Notes: generated by a model not told the origin, from the letters alone. Shown: positions 21,511-35,377, counted from the first letter of the stretch. The stretch: 64,000 nt of DNA from Epiperipatus broadwayi (GCA_028023455.1 JAQFVV010012416.1:4445594-4509593); one strand, 5' to 3'. Numbers and translations are program-made.

Positions 21511-24500
21511 AATTTAAAGAAAAGAGATGATGATCCCGAGATGTATAATCATAAAGATCAAATCCAACACTGATGAACGATAACTACTACAGCATATTGA
21601 TCTTTTAATAAACCATACAAAAGATTATCTAAATCATTATTCAATGCTCACTATATTAGCCTTACCAATAAATCATACACTCTCTGAATAAGACCTATGA
21701 TGCTTTACTTTATAAGATTATTTATAAGATTATCTTACAGAATTATATTTACTAAAACAACAAGAGTAAATAACCTCAGGGATTTTAAAACTAAAACTCT
21801 TGTGTAAAATTAAAGTTTAAGTTAAGTTGCCTAACAAAGAATTACTGTGATTAATAAATAAATAAGTGACCTCTTAGCTGGCCATAAAATAATTATAATA
21901 TGTTCAATCTTAAAATAATAAACAAAACAAATATTAATTCACAAAATTTAATGAATCAATTTAAATTTAACTAATAATGGCCTATTATCTAAGATATTAC
22001 TTGAGCAAAGAAAAGAGCAAGGGTACTTTTAATGCCTTTCCATACTCACAGACAACCACTAAAGACCTCAAATGCAAATGGATTAGAATTCTTTAAATAT
22101 ATAAGATTTTTAGATGATGATAGATTATGTGCAGTGAACATAAGATAATATGCAGCTTTTAAAATACTATTAATTAAAATATTCTTCTGAAGTACTAATA
22201 TTGTTAATCTGATATTGCATAATCTTTAGTCTGAAAGATAGACTGATAATTTAAAAAAAAAAATAAACTTTTAACTAAGTATTTAATTATGTATCTGCTA
22301 TAATGCAATTATCTGTATTTGTGATTCAATATGAGAATCATTTACTTTAACATAGTTTTTTTTTTTAATTTTCAAGACAATATCAACTAGATTTAATTAA
22401 CTTAGAATATGCTTGTAAATTTCTGAATTGAAGATTCAATAACTTTAAAAATTTAAGACTTTGTGAACTTGGAACCCAAGACAATAATATATTTTCATAT
22501 AAAAGCAAAACAAACAAACAAAACTTTTGAAATAATAATAATTTGATTTATTAATAATGAGAAGAGATGTTTATAAATATAGTGGAATACAAACAATGCC
22601 AATACCGCACTAAGATTTTATATAATTATTTGGACTAATTAATAACATTATTGTGTCATCTACTAATCAGAATAACACACAGAACTATGTTTATATTGAA
22701 AACCCTAAGCTTAATTTTATACTCCTCAACTTAACAAACGCTAAGTTGGAGTCAGCATATTCAACAATACTTTTTAAAAATATCATCACTAGTTTCACGG
22801 ATATAACTAATATCACAGCTAGATATATCTTTACATCAGATTAAGCTAATACTAAAATTAAATTAACTTAAGCGTATGGGACAATCATTCATCAGAGATC
22901 AGTTATACTTTTTTAAAATAACTTTAGTCCACATAAAATTATTCACTCAATGTTTTAAAGATAATGATGTAACAGACTTACAAATCCAGCGGCGAAATTC
23001 TGGATGAAAATATTAAATTATTATGTGTGAATTGCCATTTATACCATATGCATATTTAACATACTTTAAAATAAATCTAACTTATTGTTGGTTAGCTTGT
23101 GCTTGATAAAACTATCATAGCAACACAATTCAAACATTGATATACCTATGAGCCTTAAATTAGCTACAACTACCTGAAGAAATACATTTCCTTAAACAAG
23201 CATATCTTGTCATCACAAATATAAAACAAATGCAACATCACCTACTGTGGTGGAATTAGCATTAAGACATCATGAATGATAGGCAAAAAATATAAAGATA
23301 CTAGGCTCCTCAGAGCTGGAAAAGAACATGGTGGTTTCCAAAAATACCTAACTACGAGGCAAAATCAAGATGTCTGGAATTCATCTACAGTACATCTGGG
23401 AACAGGAACACCCACCAGAAAAGCACAATCCTCTCATGGGATTTCCAATTCTTATAAATGTGATCATCATCCCTGAAAAATACAATACAATACCCTCTTC
23501 TTGGGGACAAGCACTATCAAATCATGGAAATACATTACAATAAGGATGAAGGATTTTCTCGACTCCATAAGGCATATTCAAAAATTATAAACTAAGCCTA
23601 ACTCTTGAGGCTAACAAATTCTAACTAATAGCAAGATATACACTTCATTTAACTAACTAAGTTATTTCCAAGAAATTTATAAAATACAAAGCGTATATCC
23701 AATGTTCAAACCAACAAAGCAAACTATGTGTCAACTGACTACTGTAGAAAATACTTTAAAATTAAATGTATATAAAATTCTAGGCAAGGTACAATGCACA
23801 CATAATAAAATATTAAATGCTAAAAATATAGTAACTAGTGGACTTTTAAAATTGTAAATTAAATACAAGAATATTTACTTCTCGATGAATATAAAATATT
23901 TGCAATTATTATTAATATAACATTCATAAAACAAATGAATGGATATTCTCTGATAAACTTCTTTAGTAAATTTAAAATAAAAATTGAGTAAAACATCCTA
24001 TTTATATGAAAATAAGACTGTGATATTTAAATCTCTATAATAAAATTATTAAATAGAAACTAGCTAGTGTAATGCTTGATAAATAAACTAAATCTACTTA
24101 AGAATGGCAAGAAACATTTACTCATTCAAATAAACCTATTTCGTTTTAAAATTATAACCCTAGTTTACCTGTATATTTATGCAAAAAGTGTTACATAAAA
24201 ATCAATAGCATAAATATTTTTATGGTTTCATTCTTTTTTTTTTAAACCAATAAAACAGACCATAAAAAAATAATAATAATACATTAATTTAAGTTCATAG
24301 TTCAGCTCCATGATGATTTTTCCATTTCATAATGTGTAAACAATTTATCCAGGTTAAGATATCTATTTAAATTCGAAGCTTCAACTAATACATTTATATA
24401 CATGGCAATCATTTCCAAATGAAAATGTTCAGTAGTTCTTTATATAAACACTTCCACTTTCTTTTATCTTTAAAGATAATTTTAAATATTAAAATAATAA

Positions 24501-26504
24501 ATCATCGTAAGCATAAACATAAGTTGACACTGGAAAATAAATTATTCAGCTGAGTAGCATAAGTATAATAAGCATAAGTATAAGTATAATAAGCCAGCAT
24601 TGAAAAAAATAAATTCTTCAGCTGAGTACATGTTTTTATATTTATAATCATAGGTTCAAACACGGAATAATTATAATATATTTTTTTAGTTAACTTTCAC
24701 TATTCTTCTTTAGATAAACGCATTTTTTAAAATAGAGCTCTTTTTTTTAAAACGTTTCTTAATATTTAAAAATGTATTTTTTTTTTTAAAACAAATTTCC
24801 TTTTATTTATTTTTTTAAACATAAGAGTAGACTTTGTTTATAATTAAGGATGCTCCTTGGTTTATGTGCTATGATCAATGGTCATAAAGTTACTTATAAG
24901 TATTGGTAATTATAACCAAACATTATGCATTTGATAGAGACAAGTTCATTAATAATATCTTTAAATTCTTTTAAAGTGTTGCTTTCAAACAAATTCTTTT
25001 CATACTACTAGCATAAATGAGAATTAGTATTTTAAAATACATATTTTCGTCTGAAATATTATTTTGCTAAGAGCATATTTACATACATTAATAAGGCAGT
25101 ATTAAATTTAACGTCAATTTTAATTTATAAAGATGCTGATGCATTTCCATTTTAATATTTTAAAATGTTTAAATGTCTTTTTTTTTAAAAAAATTTCTTT
25201 TTCACGTGTATTTTTAATTTAATAGGAGATATACTATAGTTTAATACAATAAAGTCTTTAGCCATAACAATACTTAATAATTTAAGTTTTATTTCTAAAT
25301 AAAGAAAAATGAATAGATCAAAAGTAGATGAAATATGAGATGCTGTATTTTCTTCAAACATTTTACTAAACATTTTACTGTAATTTTAATGCCTCAAAAA
25401 TTGTCAGAAAATGGTTACCTTTTAAAAAAACTAGCACTTCATTTCTGAAAGACGATTTTATATAATTATTTTTAAAAACATACTTTTATTTTTTTTAGAA
25501 AATATAAAGTTTTTAAAATATACTTTTTATTAAAAAAAACTTTTAAGATCCAGTCTAGTTGAATCAAAATAAGATCAACCCCCTGGTGAATTCCAGATTT
25601 TTCTTTTATACCTGATATTGTTTAATACACTCATTTCTTATATTAATTAGCTTGTAAGCCAATAAAATTACTTTTTATTAAACTTTACTATTCTTGACAG
25701 ATCAGCTCTAAAGTCAATTTACTAACGCAATTTCTAATGATACCAAATCACGTGACTCACAGCTACAAAGTCAAAAATTCATTGTTTAACAAATGTTACG
25801 TATTATTTTTTTAAATAATATTTTTTTAAACATAATAGTAATAAATATAAAATTCAAAACTATCCCTCTTTATTATATCCATCCATTTATTTATTTATTT
25901 ATTTTATAAATATTAGAATTAAAATATTTTTTTATTTTATTTTATTCTTATGTTTATGTATCTTTCTTGCACACACACACACATTTCCATATACAGGTAA
26001 TCTATAAATATGAGCTCACCCATTGTTTAAAAGTTATTCTTTTAAAATTACAAAACTAAAAATATTACCAAATATTTAATTTAAAATAATTTTATAAGTG
26101 GAACGCTACTAACTTACATCTAATAAATACTATTATATTGTTTTAATAAAACTTACAGATTACTTTTTTTTAAAATTTATTACTATTCATTCCAACTTAT
26201 TTATAATATCTCATTACTATCATTTAGACATTAAAATGAATTATACAATAGTTACTTTAAAATACATTAAATATGATTTATCATTTCCCAACTATTTCTG
26301 ATATTTCTTTTAATTCAAATTATTGTCAAGCATCCCTTATTAAAAATAATTCACCTATATTATGTAAGATTATCCTATATATTCATTAAATAAATTTTCA
26401 TTTTTATCATTATTATTTTTTTAAAAATCAGACAATTTCAAACCAAAAGGTTAAGCTAAGATAACCCTTGGCTCCTTTTGAAACTAAGTGAAACTTCAGT
26501 TAGG
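21511..26504. other. 5-kb AT-rich stretch without recognised genes
   Basis: No LINE, PLE, SINE or hammerhead unit seen. Contains many poly(A)/(T) runs, an imperfect ~68-bp direct duplication around ATTCAGCTGAGTA (24543 and 24617) with ATAAGTATAATAAGC repeats between, and a short CA repeat at 25970-25983. Confidence 0.45.
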
Positions 26505-26695
26505 TACTATATATATATATTGTATTTAGTTACAAATTGGCTGCCCAACTAGGGCTTGAAATATGCCATATACCTGAGATGAGAAGGAATCAGAATGGTC
26601 CAGGTTCCATTTTGTAACATAGTATATTTATTTAGTTACAAATTGGTCCAATGTGTAACTAAATACAATATGTTACAATATATATGTATATATAA
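26505..26695. mobile_element. Small foldback element with (TA)n-ATTGTA termini
   Basis: Left arm ATATTGTATTTAGTTACAAATTGG (about 26515-26539) and right arm CCAATGTGTAACTAAATACAA (26647-26668) are inverse. A further TTACAATATATAT follows on the right. Ends abut TA runs on both sides, like the elements at 2768 and 21115. Non-coding. Confidence 0.6.
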
Positions 26696-29370
26696 AGATA
26701 TAAAATATTTCATGCTAACTGTTTATGGCACAATATAACTAATAGGAAGGCTAGAATATTAGGAGAGGCAGATGGTAAGGTTTATAGAAACGTTAAAAAA
26801 AAGATGAGTTAAAGAATTGCAATGTACTATTAGTGAAGTAGATTAAGTGGATATTCATTATCAAATAAAAATAAATGGAATTCTTTAACCATATGTGTAT
26901 ATGCATATGAAAAGTCATATATTAAAAATATTATGTTTAACAAATATGTTTTAAAAAAAAATCAAATAAGTCTAATTTGATAATTTAGTCTTATTTTTAG
27001 GCTTTAATTAAATAAAGATGGATGCTTACAATTTTATTAAGAATTAGTAGACAGATTGTATAAATAAATAAAAAAAACACAAAGAAATTGTTAGCTATTG
27101 ATTATATGTAACAATGAGGTCTCTAGATTTTTATTAAAGAAAATGAGATTTGAAGTTTGGAATTTTTATTAACTTATAAAACAAATTAACAAAGATATAA
27201 TAATGACTTTTGATTGGCCAGGATTCTAAAGGATGAAGAGAAAAAAAGATTTCTATCTCATTCTTGTGATAACTAGAGAAAAGATCAGCAGCGAAAAAAA
27301 GACTTAGCCAAACAGAAAAACAAAATGGTTTTTTTTCATCTTAAAAATGATTAACTGTTGTGTTTTTTTTTTATCTAGATGGTCAAGCTTCATTTGAGAT
27401 TTATAGAAATTAAAATTGTGTTTTTCTTTTCCTGGTGAAAATTTTGTGAATCTTTATTTTTTTATAGTTTTAAAATTCACATATATTTATTTTTTAATAT
27501 TTTAAATACAAAAAAATTCAAAAGATGTAGAGAACATTGAATAGGCAGTCCATCAAAGTATCTCAAGCTTCAGGATGATGAGTACCATTGTATATTTAAT
27601 GATTTCAAATCTTACAAGATTACTTCGAGAAAATATTATGATGGTCTAAAAACTTTATTTTTTGAAAAGTTTATGCTTATATTTGTATTGTAATTGTGTA
27701 ATAATTATTAAAAATCAAAAATAAATATGATTACATTTATTTTTTTACATAAATGTTTTATTTTTAAATTTAAAAGAATATTTTCTTTTGAATATTGTTA
27801 CTATAGAAATTACGGTCGTGGGAAACACAGCTGTCTAGAAATGAGATCACTCACCTGATTGCTATAATATTTAACAATATCATAAAAATTATGAAAAAAT
27901 TGCAAAGTTTTAAAGCATAAATTGATAGATTTAGTAGTTATTATAAATAACTTGTTCAGATTTTTAAAACAAGCATCAAACAAAGAGGATTGTGTTCATT
28001 ATCCAAATTGAATGAGCTCTGCCTGAAATTTGATGACATGATAGCATTTTGTTTTGACTAAAATATAAGTTTTAAAACAATTCTGAAAATCAAATGCAAT
28101 TTTTTAAAATTTATTTAATTCTAAACCAAAATATCCATCGAATGAGATCAAATTTATTATAATCTGATAAATAATAATGGTTTAATATCAAAATGAAAGT
28201 TGAAAGTTTAATCTAGTAAGAACAAAGAAATCTATCAGAATGTTAGGAGAAAAATAAAACGATTAATTTAAGAATGTCTACGTAAACCATTAAAGATTGC
28301 ACTCATCCAGTCATCAGCAATTTCAGAAGGTGTACTATAAAGTTCTTGTTCAAATTTAGCATTTAAAGAAAAACAAAAGCCTGAATTTTAATTTTGGAAA
28401 GAAACATGGCAAAGTTATGATCGCTGACTTTTAGAATTTGCTATTAACTGTAGAAAATAACTCATCTGAGTTTCCCAGGAAAGAAAAGAAGAAAAAATTA
28501 TAGCCACAAAATATGCAGATTTTGGAACATTATTTGACAAAGAGCTCTTACATTAAAACACATATTCAGCAAGGATTGTGAGTATATACATTTTTAATGC
28601 AATTTGGAACTTTTGAAAAGAAAGAGACTTGAACATTATATATATATATACACACACTTATTTATGTATATATGTCAATTCAAGAGACCTATTGTATTTA
28701 TTGTTAATATCATTTATAAATTATGGAGGACTAAATATACAATTGTAAGTTTAAAAATCTTAATTTGTTTATAGTATAAATTTTAATAATTAATAAATGT
28801 TAGAATTTTATAAATGAGACAATTATTGAAATTGCAATCAGAATTATCTATTAGTTTTTTAGATACTTTGGTATTAGAGCTGCAATGTAAGAGAGATAGA
28901 AGGCCTTTTCACACCCATAATAAATGTATCATGTTGTGATGATGCCAAATTGAAAGGAAATAAACCCTTTGAGTATATGTATGGAAACATGTTTTTATCT
29001 TTATCTATGTGATCTTTTTCAGTTATTGCTCCAGATTTCTTTTTGCCATACTTAATGATATAAAAGAAATAGTTCTACCAGGATAAAAAACCTAATAAAA
29101 GTCTCATAATTAATATGTATTTTTTTTGTGTGTGGTTTTTTTTTTTTTTGGTTTAAGTTGTTTCTAAAAAAAATATGTTTATTAGCATTTCTATTGAAAA
29201 TCCCAGCATATTCTACAATCATGTGCTACATTTTCAGAGAAAAATTTTAGTAGAGATTTCTATTATCTGTGGTAATATTAAATGTTTTATTTCAAGGTGA
29301 CAATTCCTGTTATATATTACATGGTAAATATTGTATTAGAATACTTAATGGGTTTTTATAAATAAGATTT
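26696..29370. other. AT-rich interval, nothing recognised
   Basis: About 2.7 kb with homopolymer runs and a TATATA/CACACA microsatellite near 28640. No element or gene identified. Confidence 0.4.
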
Positions 29371-29373
29371 AAA

Positions 29374-29690
29374 AACCAAAATAATTTACTGTCTGTTTAG
29401 TAACAATTTTTTTGTATAATGGCATCATTTCATTAAGATCACCAATCACATTTTTTTTGCTTTCAAATGTCATTTTAAAAAGTTGTTAGTGTCCAACTCG
29501 TATATATTTGAATGTCTCATTATTTAGAAACCCAAATCATTTACTGTTTGTTTAGTGCATATTTGAACTAACAATTTTTTTGTGTAATGCTATCATTTCA
29601 TTAAGATCCAAATCATTTTTTTAAATTTTAAATGTCATTCTTAAAAGTTGTTAGTGTCCAAGTCGTACACATTTGAATGTCTTCTTCAAA
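29374..29690. repeat. Imperfect tandem duplication, period about 155 bp
   Basis: Two copies starting near 29374 and 29528 share AATTTACTGTCTGTTTAG / CATTTACTGTTTGTTTAG, AACAATTTTTTTGT, ATCATTTCATTAAGATC and AAAAGTTGTTAGTGTCCAA, then TTTGAATGTC. Copy 2 has a 15-bp extension. Class unknown. Confidence 0.65.
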
Positions 29691-29749
29691 ATCATACATT
29701 TCTTATTGAAAATGATAAATATGTTTATTATCTTTTTATTTTTAGTTAT

Positions 29750-30010
29750 TTTTAGTCCTGCAACATGGAGCATGTATTAGATCTACTGTGCCTGTTTCAC
29801 ATTCGTATAAAACCTCCTGATAACTTTGTAAATCTTGGCAAAATATCATGTACAAGATCTGTGTACGTGGGATTTTTTTGTCAAAAAGTCATGTCTACAA
29901 GATCCATGTACATGTTATTTTGGTCAGATCCCAAGATTACAAAGTTATCAGTGGATTAATACAAATGTAAACAGGTGCATTAGGTCTAATACATGCTCTG
30001 TGTTGTAGCT
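29750..30010. mobile_element. Foldback element F, copy 1
   Basis: The arms are inverse: CTGATAACTTTGTAAATCTTG (29816-29836) versus AAGATTACAAAGTTATCAG (29932-29950), and GGAGCATGTATTAGAT (29766-29781) versus GTCTAATACATGCTC (29984-29998). So it is a near full-length hairpin with a loop near 29880. The short open frame inside follows the hairpin and is not a gene. Related copy at 56462-56715. Confidence 0.65.
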
Positions 30011-31384
30011 TTAATACCAAAGTACCATTTTTTAAAAAAAATAGAGACAAATTTCATCTTTTAAATAGATAATAATTAAACTAATCAGGATAATTTAAAT
30101 TTTGGGAATTTCAAAACAACTTAAAGTAAATAGTCTTACAAAAGATATTCTTCAATATTATTTGTAAATGTGCATGCAGAGATGTTTATACTTATAGGAA
30201 TTATATATGGTTATTCATGAAATAATCAATACTCAGTATTTAGGAGGTATGTGATAAGAAAGGCAATAACAATATTGATAAATAAAAGGAAGTGATATAT
30301 AAAATTATTTAATCATATCTCTTTATTTCTATTATTATAATTTAGTTAGCTTATTGTAGATTTAAATAGGTGTAAGCCAGCATTACTGGTAAATGCCTGA
30401 TTATTGATTAGGACTTTTGAGGAAGAGATCAAAGCTTTGAGTTAGATTAGAATAGTTGTGTTTGTATGTGTAAATAAGAGGTAATAACTTAATAAATTGA
30501 ATAGAGTTTACATGATGCGGTGTTCTCAAATAATGCCTTATTTAGGTTAACAGCTAATTGAGAAATTACAAGTTCGAGTTTGCTCAATCAAAATGGTGGT
30601 ATCCAACATATATATAGTAGGGAGTATAATATAAACCATCACAATATATAAATTTAATCTTCTATTTCGTTTTATACATTTATTTATAAGTAATTTATTT
30701 CTTGTATGTAAAGTTATAATGCAAAATCTACATTTTATTATAGAATAATATATATAATTGTTATGCATTTTTTAAATAACAATATTTTCTAATTTATTTA
30801 ATTTTAAATTTGATATAATCATTTAAAGAATTTATAACAAAATTCATTAAATTAATAAATAAAATTAGTATTTTTTAAACTGATTAAAGCTTACCCTAAA
30901 CTTTTATTGCTCTTTTCCCATCTCATTTACAAAAAAAAGAAATCAAAATAGGATATTGTATTTTATAAAAGAATATTAAGGCTTTTTCGCATTATACTGC
31001 AGTCATATTATTTAAAATATTTAAATTAAAAATAATAAAAAAAGATATATGCACATTTTAAAATTAGTTGAAAATTATTACTTTTATCTACTGTTATATT
31101 AACAAAATTAAAATAAAAACAAAAAATTGTTATTAATTTTATATACAATTCTATATACTACTGATTAACAAAATATAATTTTATTCGACAACTTAATACA
31201 TAAAAATTAAATTAGTTATTATTATTAAAAATTATGAATAAATATAATTTAAAAAGATAAAAGATTTGAAATAATTAAAAGATATAAATATATCACATAT
31301 ATAATAATAAATTAGGCAGTAAATAAATAAATTACAGATATATAAATTTATTGTCAGCATATAAAAATATATATTTTATCTATA
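30011..31384. other. AT-rich interval, nothing recognised
   Basis: About 1.4 kb, extremely A+T-rich, no recognised feature. Confidence 0.4.
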
Positions 31385-31735
31385 TAAGATTATTATGTAT
31401 CATCATTTTCAACCATTATCGATCCACCGCATGGTGAAGGTGTCTCCAAGTTCAACCCATCTTCTCTAATCTCTAGTCTCTCTTTTCCATATTACCCCAG
31501 CACCCTTATTTATTTTATCTATCCATTTCACATGGGGCTCTTTCTAGGTCTTTTACAGTTTCTTGGAACCTATTTTAAGATTTTAACTATCCATCTATTA
31601 TCACTCTTTCAGCAATATGTCCAGCCCAACTCCATCCACTTCAGTCTTTTAATTCTTTAAATCATATCAGTAATCAGTTCGTTCTCTCACCAATGTATTT
31701 TATTTTGATCTCTTCTTATTATTCCTGACACACAC
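31385..31735 (-). pseudogene. RTE-type LINE (LINE-C) 3' fragment
   Basis: Matches 35378-35700, the 3' end of the longer LINE-C copy: shared ATCCACCGCATGGTGAAGG / ATCCACTGCAGGATGAAAG, TCCAAGTTCAACCCATCTTC, and ATCCATTTCACATGGGGCTC. Minus strand; its 3' end carries CATCAT-type repeats near 31400, which is typical of RTE tails. It is cut at the TA run where the 3.4-kb element begins. Confidence 0.7.
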
Positions 31736-32053
31736 ACATATATATATATTGAAGCAGTCAATCTTAGCTTAAGATTGAGCTTCATGGTGTTGTCTACTAA
31801 CCTGTATTCAAACCCTACATCCCATCCTGCTCCTTTAGTCGTGTATATATATATATTTTAAGTATATATTTGAGATGCGCACCTAAAATTTATAAAGATT
31901 AACTTTTCAATATTTATTATTATTAATTCTTTTATTAATTCTTTTCTTCACATTAAAAATACATAGGTGTGGCTCAGATATATATATATATTATAGGAGC
32001 AAAAATACTAACAAAATACTGATTTTTTAAAATACTTTATTATACGTCATTTT

Positions 32054-32185
32054 AAAACTTTTTCTTTTTTTTCTCATGTGTCATAGCATCAGCCGGGAAG
32101 TGAACTCGCTAACCCAGGACAACTGCTTTAAAGCAGCTGTCGCTGACCTCTTGACCACCAATTATTGACAAAACTTTTTCTTTTT
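32054..32185 (-). mobile_element. tRNA-Gly-derived SINE with 16-bp TSD
   Basis: A 100-bp insertion (32070-32169) bounded by AAAACTTTTTCTTTTT at 32054-32069 and 32170-32185. The corresponding site in the inverted copy near 60280 lacks it. On the minus strand it reads as a tRNA-Gly(TCC)-like head with box A TGGTCAAGAGGTCAGCG, anticodon arm GCTGCTTTAAAGCAG (anticodon mutated), and a degenerate box B. A short GATGCTATGACAC linker and an A-rich tail follow. Confidence 0.8.
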
Positions 32186-33475
32186 AAATTGTTTTTTCTA
32201 TTAAACAGTATATATTTGTAAAATTCAAGATGGAAGATGCAATCGTTAATTGTCCAAAAATAATTGATTGGAAACATAATATTGTTTTATTCTTGGGAAA
32301 GAATTTTTAATTAAAGTTTTACTGAAAATAAAATGGGGAATGGGATTAATAGATTTTACTTTTGTATCAACATTTTTGTCAAATCTACTTCCAATCTGGA
32401 AATAGATTTGAATATATTTTGGAATGTTATCAAACTATTGCATCTTCAAACAATGAACAAAAAAAAACCTCAGGATTTTGGATTAAAGATTAGATTTGAG
32501 CTAGAAATAAATTAAAAGCATTCCAGAAATACCTGAGCAGTATATAAAATGAGCCAATTTTAAACACCATCAGATTAGCTACTATTTAGAGAACTGTGCT
32601 GTTATAACCCATGCTGCTTTGTAATATAAAAATGATAATTGGGTAGAAAGGCCATTACCTTTCCGATCATTGGGGGGTCATCTTCTGCTGCCATACCATC
32701 CTTCTCATAGAATGAAGTAAAGGCCCAACTTGAGAACTTTGGAATGCTGATCAGAAGCTGGCTGTCACCAAGAAGAATTCACCTGGATCCATTAAATGCC
32801 ATACTTTGAAAAATGGACTCTTAAATGATGCAAGGTAAATTATTTCAGACCGCCACCATTGAAACTAAATCTAGCTTGCCTCACTAGTCTCAAACTCTAT
32901 TAAGATTTCTCCAATGTATTATTTATTAACTTTGTGTCTTAGTAAAATAGAATAAGTGTAAATTGCTCTCAAAGAATTTTTATGAATCTTATTCTCCCTC
33001 ATATGCTTTAACCTTGGTGTGGTCATTTATTTATATGTATTTACTACTTGATTTTATATGTATGCTTTTATTATTATTAATATGCCAATCTCAAGCAATC
33101 TGATGAGTTGAATTTCTAAAATCTTTTCTTTCTTCTTTTAAGTAAATCTTCATGAATTAAGGTTATTAACATCCCTTTAAACATAATGCATTATTAATTA
33201 ATACGCTCACCAGGTTGTTTTTACGAGTCAACATTTTGTTTATGTTTTAGTATAAAAAATTGTCATTTGTTTAACTCTGGATTCTACCTGGCATGAATCA
33301 AGAACTTAGGCTAATTAACACTTCGAAACCTTATTTATTTTATAAATGTTATTATTCAATTCTGAAAAGATGACCTATTAGTTGTTTTCTATAACTGCTA
33401 GTTTTCTTTTATTTTTCCATACTCTTAAAATTTCAAATACTTAAATTTTCCAGTTATTATTGAAACGGAAATCTC

Positions 33476-33975
33476 NNNNNNNNNNNNNNNNNNNNNNNNN
33501 NNNNNNNNNNNNNNNNNNNNNNNNNNNNNNNNNNNNNNNNNNNNNNNNNNNNNNNNNNNNNNNNNNNNNNNNNNNNNNNNNNNNNNNNNNNNNNNNNNNN
33601 NNNNNNNNNNNNNNNNNNNNNNNNNNNNNNNNNNNNNNNNNNNNNNNNNNNNNNNNNNNNNNNNNNNNNNNNNNNNNNNNNNNNNNNNNNNNNNNNNNNN
33701 NNNNNNNNNNNNNNNNNNNNNNNNNNNNNNNNNNNNNNNNNNNNNNNNNNNNNNNNNNNNNNNNNNNNNNNNNNNNNNNNNNNNNNNNNNNNNNNNNNNN
33801 NNNNNNNNNNNNNNNNNNNNNNNNNNNNNNNNNNNNNNNNNNNNNNNNNNNNNNNNNNNNNNNNNNNNNNNNNNNNNNNNNNNNNNNNNNNNNNNNNNNN
33901 NNNNNNNNNNNNNNNNNNNNNNNNNNNNNNNNNNNNNNNNNNNNNNNNNNNNNNNNNNNNNNNNNNNNNNNNNNN
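33476..33975. other. Assembly gap of exactly 500 N
   Basis: The round length suggests a placeholder rather than a measured gap. The inverted homologous element at 57196-60597 has roughly 1.3 kb between the matching flanks. Frames that run through the N block are artefacts. Confidence 0.95.
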
Positions 33976-34443
33976 TGCTCGTTACAATATATATATAGTT
34001 AATAAAAGAGCATATGAGAATTATCAGTGTGAATCCAAATATATAATTATCTATCATTTGGTAGACTGCTTGCTCATTCATGCACACATTAATGTATATA
34101 AATAATTTGTCATGTTATTAAACTGTTTTATTATCTAACTTGTCTGAGTAGTTCAAATTCCTCTTTTCTCCCCTTCCAAACATCCAACCATGCATATGCC
34201 TATTTTATAATGTAGTTAAAATAAGTCTCATTGTCTTCTCCGCTCTGCTAGTGGGCCAGATTTAAAATAAATTCTCGTGCACCATCATTATATGTTATTC
34301 ATTAAGTATTTGATCTGGGGCTTATGGAGTGGGTTCGAATTCAAGTTGGTCCCTGACCTAAATCTCGGGCTTGACTGGGTTTGAAATATGTTTCATTGAA
34401 TTCCAGCTCATGTTAGATGGATCAACATGTTTTGACCGGTACA

Positions 34444-34896
34444 ATATATATATAAAGCAATTAAAAATATATAATATATTTGCATTTTACAACTATAAAA
34501 AAGGTTTCTGCATAGTTAAAAGTTTGGGAAACATCCTAATTCTTTGGATGTGGGCTTTTTTTTGTTTTAAAGAAAGCGTTTTTTTTTAAAAAAAGTAATG
34601 ACTTTTCAATATGATAATCCAATTTTACATTTGTGAAGTAATAAAAATGTTTAATCATAATTTATATATATATCCCCTGAGAAATTAAAATATTTTTAAG
34701 AATACTAAATTTTTTAAAATTTTGTAGTAATAAAAATGATTATAAATATTATAATAATTTACATCTAGAAAATGAAGATCTGAATAAAAATAATGTTATA
34801 ATTGCATGCTTCCTACTTAAAATTTCATATGAAAGACAATTTAAATTTAAATTACCTTTTATCAAGAAGTTCCATATATTTCCCAAAATATAGTTC
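34444..34896. other. AT-rich spacer
   Basis: No feature recognised between the 3.4-kb element and the SINE. A 72-codon frame at 34371-34589 straddles the element end and is incidental. Confidence 0.4.
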
Positions 34897-34904
34897 CCAT
34901 ATGT

Positions 34905-34992
34905 CAAGCCATCGGCCGGGCGCTAACCCGGGACAACTGCTTTACAACTGCTTGGAAAGCAGCTGCGCTAACCTCTCGGCCACTAACGCTTT
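34905..34992 (-). mobile_element. tRNA-Gly(TCC)-derived SINE head
   Basis: Minus strand: GCGTTAGTGGCCGAGAGGTT box A region, anticodon arm GCTGCTTTCCAAGCAG with TCC anticodon, an internal duplication TTGTAAAGCAG, then CCCGGGTTAGCGCCCGG (box B arm) and CCGATGGCTTGACAT. Clearly related to tRNA-Gly but with an 11-bp insertion in the variable region, so not a functional tRNA. No A-rich tail recognised. Confidence 0.75.
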
Positions 34993-35377
34993 ATGTAAGT
35001 AAATTTGTGAATTTCAATTAGATGTATTGATAACAGAACATCTTGAGATGCTTCTACCAGCATATTCTTTGCACAATAACATTACTGCGAGACATCTTGC
35101 AAAAAAGATAATAAAAAAAATTAGTAGAAAGAAATGTTAAAAAATGCAAAAGGAAATATAGGATATCATTGCTTTTCATTAGAAAAAAGTATATTTATAT
35201 ATGTTTAAAAAGAAACTTAAAGTATTTACAGAAATTTACAATTGCAATAGAAAGTTGATCCCTGAGTGGATATTGTAAATGGAGACAAGATTTAATCAAA
35301 ACATAGCGAGTAATTCACAAGATCAAATAAATAAAAAAGAACATTAAACATAAAAAACATAGGAATATTAATACATA
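34993..35377. other. AT-rich spacer
   Basis: Nothing recognised apart from poly(A)-rich tracts. Confidence 0.4.

Larger units (their letters stand above)
31750..34443 (+). mobile_element. 3.4-kb non-coding element, left copy (contains gap)
   Basis: Inverted counterpart of 57196-60597. Shared ends are GAAGCAGTCAATCTTAGCTT (31751) versus its inverse at about 60597, and GACCGGTACA (34433) versus TGTACCGGTC (57196). Internal matches include AGATTTTAATCTTTAGATTAAA-type and AACTCTGGATTCTACCTGG blocks (33270 versus 59180). Flanked by TA runs. The 500-N gap replaces sequence corresponding to about 57.7-59.0 kb of the other copy. Non-coding. Confidence 0.7.

Noticed and set aside
33100-33130. Additional hammerhead candidate at CTGATGAGTTGAATTTC
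   Set aside because: No GAAA core at a compatible distance and no stem II pairing.
33425-34087. Long frames on both strands across 33.4-34.1 kb
   Set aside because: They consist almost wholly of the 500-N gap and have no sequence content.
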